Of a DNA stretch of 48,199 nt, positions 45,838 to 48,199 are shown one piece after another. Source of the DNA: Lachnospiraceae bacterium (GTDB lineage: Bacteria; Bacillota; Clostridia; Lachnospirales; Lachnospiraceae). Below the pieces are notes generated by a model that saw only the letters and a program-made list of their open reading frames with translations, searched no databases and was not told where the DNA came from. Numbering within the stretch: the first letter of the stretch is position 1; each line of letters starts with the position of its first letter. A program made the translations under genes and the position numbers. The DNA lies in the NCBI GenBank assembly GCA_015056905.1, contig SVFI01000019.1:1-48199 (forward strand), in the 5' to 3' direction.

Positions 45838-47429
45838 ACCTTGCCCTCCTTATATTCCGTAGGCGTCACGCCGACATTCTTCTTGAACGTACGGCTGAAA
45901 TAGTTCGGATCTGCATATCCGACTTCCCCACAGATTTCTTTGATACTCAAATCGGAACTCTGCAGAAGTTCTTTCGCCTTTGAAATACGGATATTGGTTA
46001 CATACTCAATAAAGTTTTCTCCTGTTTCTTCCTTGAAAATCTTACTGAAATAGTACGGACTGATATCCACTTCACGCGACACATCATCCAGTGAAATATC
46101 TTTATTATAGCGCGCACTGATATAATCCTTCGCTTTGTCAATGACGCTGCTTGACTGTTCCTCTTTGCGCATAATAATGTTTCTGCAGGAGACAGACAAT
46201 TTATCCGTAAACCATTTGCGGAGCTGCTCATAGTTATCATAGGAAAGTATATCCGGAAGATATTCTTTACGCGAACGGAATTGATATACTCTTCCGGTGT
46301 TAGAATAAGCAATATGTTCTCCCCAAAGAACAAATTCCAAAGCCTTAAGTTTAATATCCGTCGGACAGTCGGCGTAATTCTCCACCATCCAGTCAAAAAA
46401 CTGATTGGCAGATGCGAGCATTCCGTTCAAGTCACCCTTTTCCAACTTATCAAACATGCTCTTCTCTGTCTCGGCAGGATAATTTTCTTCATATCCGCAG
46501 CCAATCGGTAAATCATCAACATGCGCAACCGTACCTGTCGTTGCAGTAAGGGAATCAAGTGCCTCATTGTACGACTCCATCGCATTACTCAAATTGGTTA
46601 TCGAACCAAAGCCTGCACGGAATGCCACATCAAAATGCTGGCGGAGTTTGCGCACCATGACTCTCGCCTTCTCAATCAATTCAATTCTTTCATTATATTC
46701 AAATTTATCATTTTCCGTCGGCACAAAAACCGCAATCTTATTTGCCATAACAGAACCGACCACGCCCGGAAAATAACTTTTGACCACCTCACGCACCTCG
46801 CGTGCATGATTCTGAAGCCGCACACTCGTCCCCACTGCGTTGGTCATATGGTTTCCTTCCTGACTCTCTCCGAAAACAAGCGCCATCATATATCCGTGAT
46901 CCGCCTCAATCCCGAGCAATTTTTTAAAGTTATCAATATCTTCCTCAAAAAACTCTTGAAACAGAAGATTTTGCACAAGTCCGTTTTCGATAATCGGAAT
47001 GACCGTCTCCATTTTTTCACGAATGATAAGATCTTGACTTCGTTTGTCACGCTCCCTGTCAATCCGGCGCATCGCACGGCGGACGACCTCGATGATTTTG
47101 ACACGATCCATCGGTTTATTTAAATACTCCAGAACACCGAGGTTAATCGCTTCCTTAGCGTAATCGAACTTATCATATGCAGACATGATAATAAAAATCG
47201 TGGAAGCATTTGTTGCACGAATTTCCCTCATCGCCTCAATCCCGTTGATACCGGGCATTTGTATATCCATAATTGCGATATCCGGACGAAATCTTTCCGC
47301 AAGCTCTATGACACTCCGCCCTGTTTTGGCCGATTCAATGACACAGTCATCCCCGAACTCTTTTTTTAATATAAACTGAAGCGAATCAATTACGATCCCT
47401 TCATCATCTGCAAGCATGATTTTATACAT
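45834..47429 (-). CDS. AraC-type response regulator (YesN-like)
   Basis: The 531-residue regulator has an N-terminal receiver domain with acidic residues D8/D9, phospho-acceptor D55 (IMDIQMPG) and K105, a central region of about 280 residues, and a C-terminal AraC/XylS DNA-binding domain with two helix-turn-helix units (SLDDVSREVDISPYYFSKIF and KEICGEVGYADPNYFSRTFK). It should activate the sugar transporter genes downstream when phosphorylated by the adjacent kinase. It starts at ATG 47429, 18 bases after the kinase gene. It appears intact although both neighbours are broken. Confidence 0.93.
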   Translation of the reverse strand: MYKIMLADDEGIVIDSLQFILKKEFGDDCVIESAKTGRSVIELAERFRPDIAIMDIQMPGINGIEAMREIRATNASTIFIIMSAYDKFDYAKEAINLGVLEYLNKPMDRVKIIEVVRRAMRRIDRERDKRSQDLIIREKMETVIPIIENGLVQNLLFQEFFEEDIDNFKKLLGIEADHGYMMALVFGESQEGNHMTNAVGTSVRLQNHAREVREVVKSYFPGVVGSVMANKIAVFVPTENDKFEYNERIELIEKARVMVRKLRQHFDVAFRAGFGSITNLSNAMESYNEALDSLTATTGTVAHVDDLPIGCGYEENYPAETEKSMFDKLEKGDLNGMLASANQFFDWMVENYADCPTDIKLKALEFVLWGEHIAYSNTGRVYQFRSRKEYLPDILSYDNYEQLRKWFTDKLSVSCRNIIMRKEEQSSSVIDKAKDYISARYNKDISLDDVSREVDISPYYFSKIFKEETGENFIEYVTNIRISKAKELLQSSDLSIKEICGEVGYADPNYFSRTFKKNVGVTPTEYKEGKV

Positions 47430-47447
47430 AGCTCATCCTTTCCGGAA

Positions 47448-48074
47448 TTATGCTTCCTCGCAAGGCACAATGATATATACCCTTGTGCCTTTCCCTTTTC
47501 CTTCACTCACAATCTCAAATTTATCCTTACCCTCAAAAAACAGATGCAGGCGCTCCATCACATTATTGAGTCCGACACCGTTGGAATCCGTTCCGATTCC
47601 CGTCGACTGAAGCTGTCCTCCCATAATCTCATCCACACGCTCCTGTTCCATACCGGCGCCGTTGTCGCTGATACAGATGCAGACGCGGTCATCTTCCCGA
47701 TAAACTGATAACGTAATCCGACCTTCCCAATCAATGTCACGAATTCCGTAATTGACGCTGTTTTCCACAATCGGCTGTAAAATCATACTCGGAACTTTCA
47801 CACGGAGCAGTTCCTCGTCCACCTCTTTGGAAAAATGGATATCTCCGGAAAATCTCACGTTTAAAATATAAATGTAATTGTCCACGAGACGAATTTCATC
47901 CGCCAGCGAAACGACATCGTTATCCTTCTTTATGTTATACCGAAAAAACGCCGCCATGTTCTGTATATAGTCATAAGTTCTGTCTGCACTTTCCATCATG
48001 GCAAGCTGCGCTCCCGCATTCAGTGTATTAAACAAAAAGTGCGGATTAATCTGCGCCTGAAGATATTTAAGCTG
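47448..48074 (-). pseudogene. Sensor histidine kinase (YesM-like), 5' part missing
   Basis: The 208 in-frame codons before the suspected insertion end contain the kinase core: the phospho-acceptor block LKYLQAQINPHFLFN (H at 48041-48039), N-box QPIVENSVNYGI, G1 ISDNGAGM, G2 SNGVGLNNVMERL. The sensor domain, membrane helices and HAMP, which precede this in YesM-type kinases, are missing. At 48075 the coding pattern ends and an insertion-sequence-like end begins. The gene should be inactive in this form. Whether the missing part continues on the far side of the element cannot be seen. Confidence 0.75.
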
Positions 48075-48105
48075 GGGCTGTCGGGAAATAGATAGCCTAT
48101 AACAA

Positions 48106-48141
48106 GGGAACGGTGTGGTTCACATGAGCCACGCCGTTCCC
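48106..48141. repeat. 36-base inverted repeat near the window end
   Basis: GGGAACGGTGTGG pairs with CCACGCCGTTCCC over 13 bp with one G-T pair and a ten-base loop. It lies about 30 bases inside the suspected element end and may be a transposase-binding or insulating structure. Confidence 0.6.
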
Positions 48142-48165
48142 TAAAATTTTACCCTAAAAAAAGAA

Positions 48166-48193
48166 AAAAGATGGCTAACCACAACCATCTTTT
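48166..48193 (-). terminator. Terminator hairpin inside the suspected element
   Basis: AAAAGATGG pairs with CCATCTTTT around a ten-base loop. On the minus strand the hairpin is followed by TTTTTTCTTTTTTT. It would terminate a minus-strand gene coming from beyond the window edge. Confidence 0.7.
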
Positions 48194-48199
48194 CTCCGT

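Larger units (their letters stand above)
48075..48199 (-). mobile_element. Probable terminal part of an insertion sequence
   Basis: From 48075 the sequence begins GGGCTGTCGGGAAATAGAT, which looks like a terminal inverted repeat of an IS1182-like element (recognition from memory, not a database hit). Inside it are a 36-base hairpin (48106-48141) and a terminator-type hairpin (48166-48193) with a T-rich tail on the minus strand, as expected behind a transposase gene running in from beyond 48199. No transposase codons are visible. The other end and target duplication lie outside the window, so the element is unproven. Confidence 0.45.

Overview
The window looks like a chromosomal stretch from a low-to-medium GC Clostridia species, most probably a member of the Lachnospiraceae. 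The evidence is a large glutamine synthetase III, a HrcA/CIRCE heat-shock operon in the order hrcA-grpE-dnaK-dnaJ, a Gram-positive ThiI without a rhodanese domain next to its cysteine desulfurase, a DUF6465 lysine-rich protein, a YesM/YesN-type two-component system and a monosaccharide ABC transporter. The genus cannot be fixed from the sequence alone. Almost every gene lies on the minus strand, so operons read from high to low coordinates. The only supported plus-strand genes are an HPr-like gene at 25.4 kb and a weak 32-34 codon candidate at 42.1 kb.

Layout, left to right. 1-39 is the first codons of a gene running off the edge. 200-5016 is uvrB-uvrA (nucleotide excision repair). 5151-10208 is a cell-division and envelope operon transcribed ftsE-ftsX-M23 hydrolase-ctpA-GT14 glycosyltransferase, with a PucR/CdaR-type regulator just upstream (10228-11316). 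11514-13407 is a three-gene unit (HPr-like protein, CPBP membrane protease, divergent TagA/WecG glycosyltransferase) with its own promoter and terminator. 13482-15075 is acyl-ACP thioesterase plus a CvfB-like S1 protein, followed upstream by tRNA-Gln(CTG). 15546-23853 is a ten-gene operon: ireB, ruvX, DUF1292, RNase J, YlbF-like, a miniature MltG-like protein, trmR-like methyltransferase, TrhP-like U32 protein, glnN and a lipoprotein. Part of it matches the Bacillus subtilis yrzL-yrrK-yrzB-yrrL-yrrM-yrrO order as I remember it, and it joins tRNA wobble-uridine modification to cell-wall and nitrogen genes.

23948-30739 holds tRNA/rRNA/ribosomal-protein modification genes (mtaB, thiI, a nifZ-like cysteine desulfurase, rsmE, prmA) and a DUF3592 membrane protein. 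30888-35831 is the heat-shock operon with a perfect CIRCE operator. 35934-36404 encodes a histone-like K/A/P-rich protein with its own promoter and terminator. 36572-41949 is an envelope cluster transcribed MBOAT acyltransferase, SGNH-like partner, aminotransferase, patatin and UppP.

42237-48074 is a sugar-sensing and uptake locus that appears to be broken in two places. The histidine kinase is cut just before its phospho-acceptor motif by a sequence that looks like the end of an insertion sequence and runs to the window edge. The gene for the two-component-system binding lipoprotein is joined out of frame to the last 68 codons of a ChvE-type sugar-binding protein. Each lesion is either a real rearrangement or an assembly artefact. 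The response regulator, ATPase and permease are intact. The fused binding-protein genes are the most unusual thing in the window. No CRISPR array, prophage, or clearly new defence or biosynthetic system was seen.
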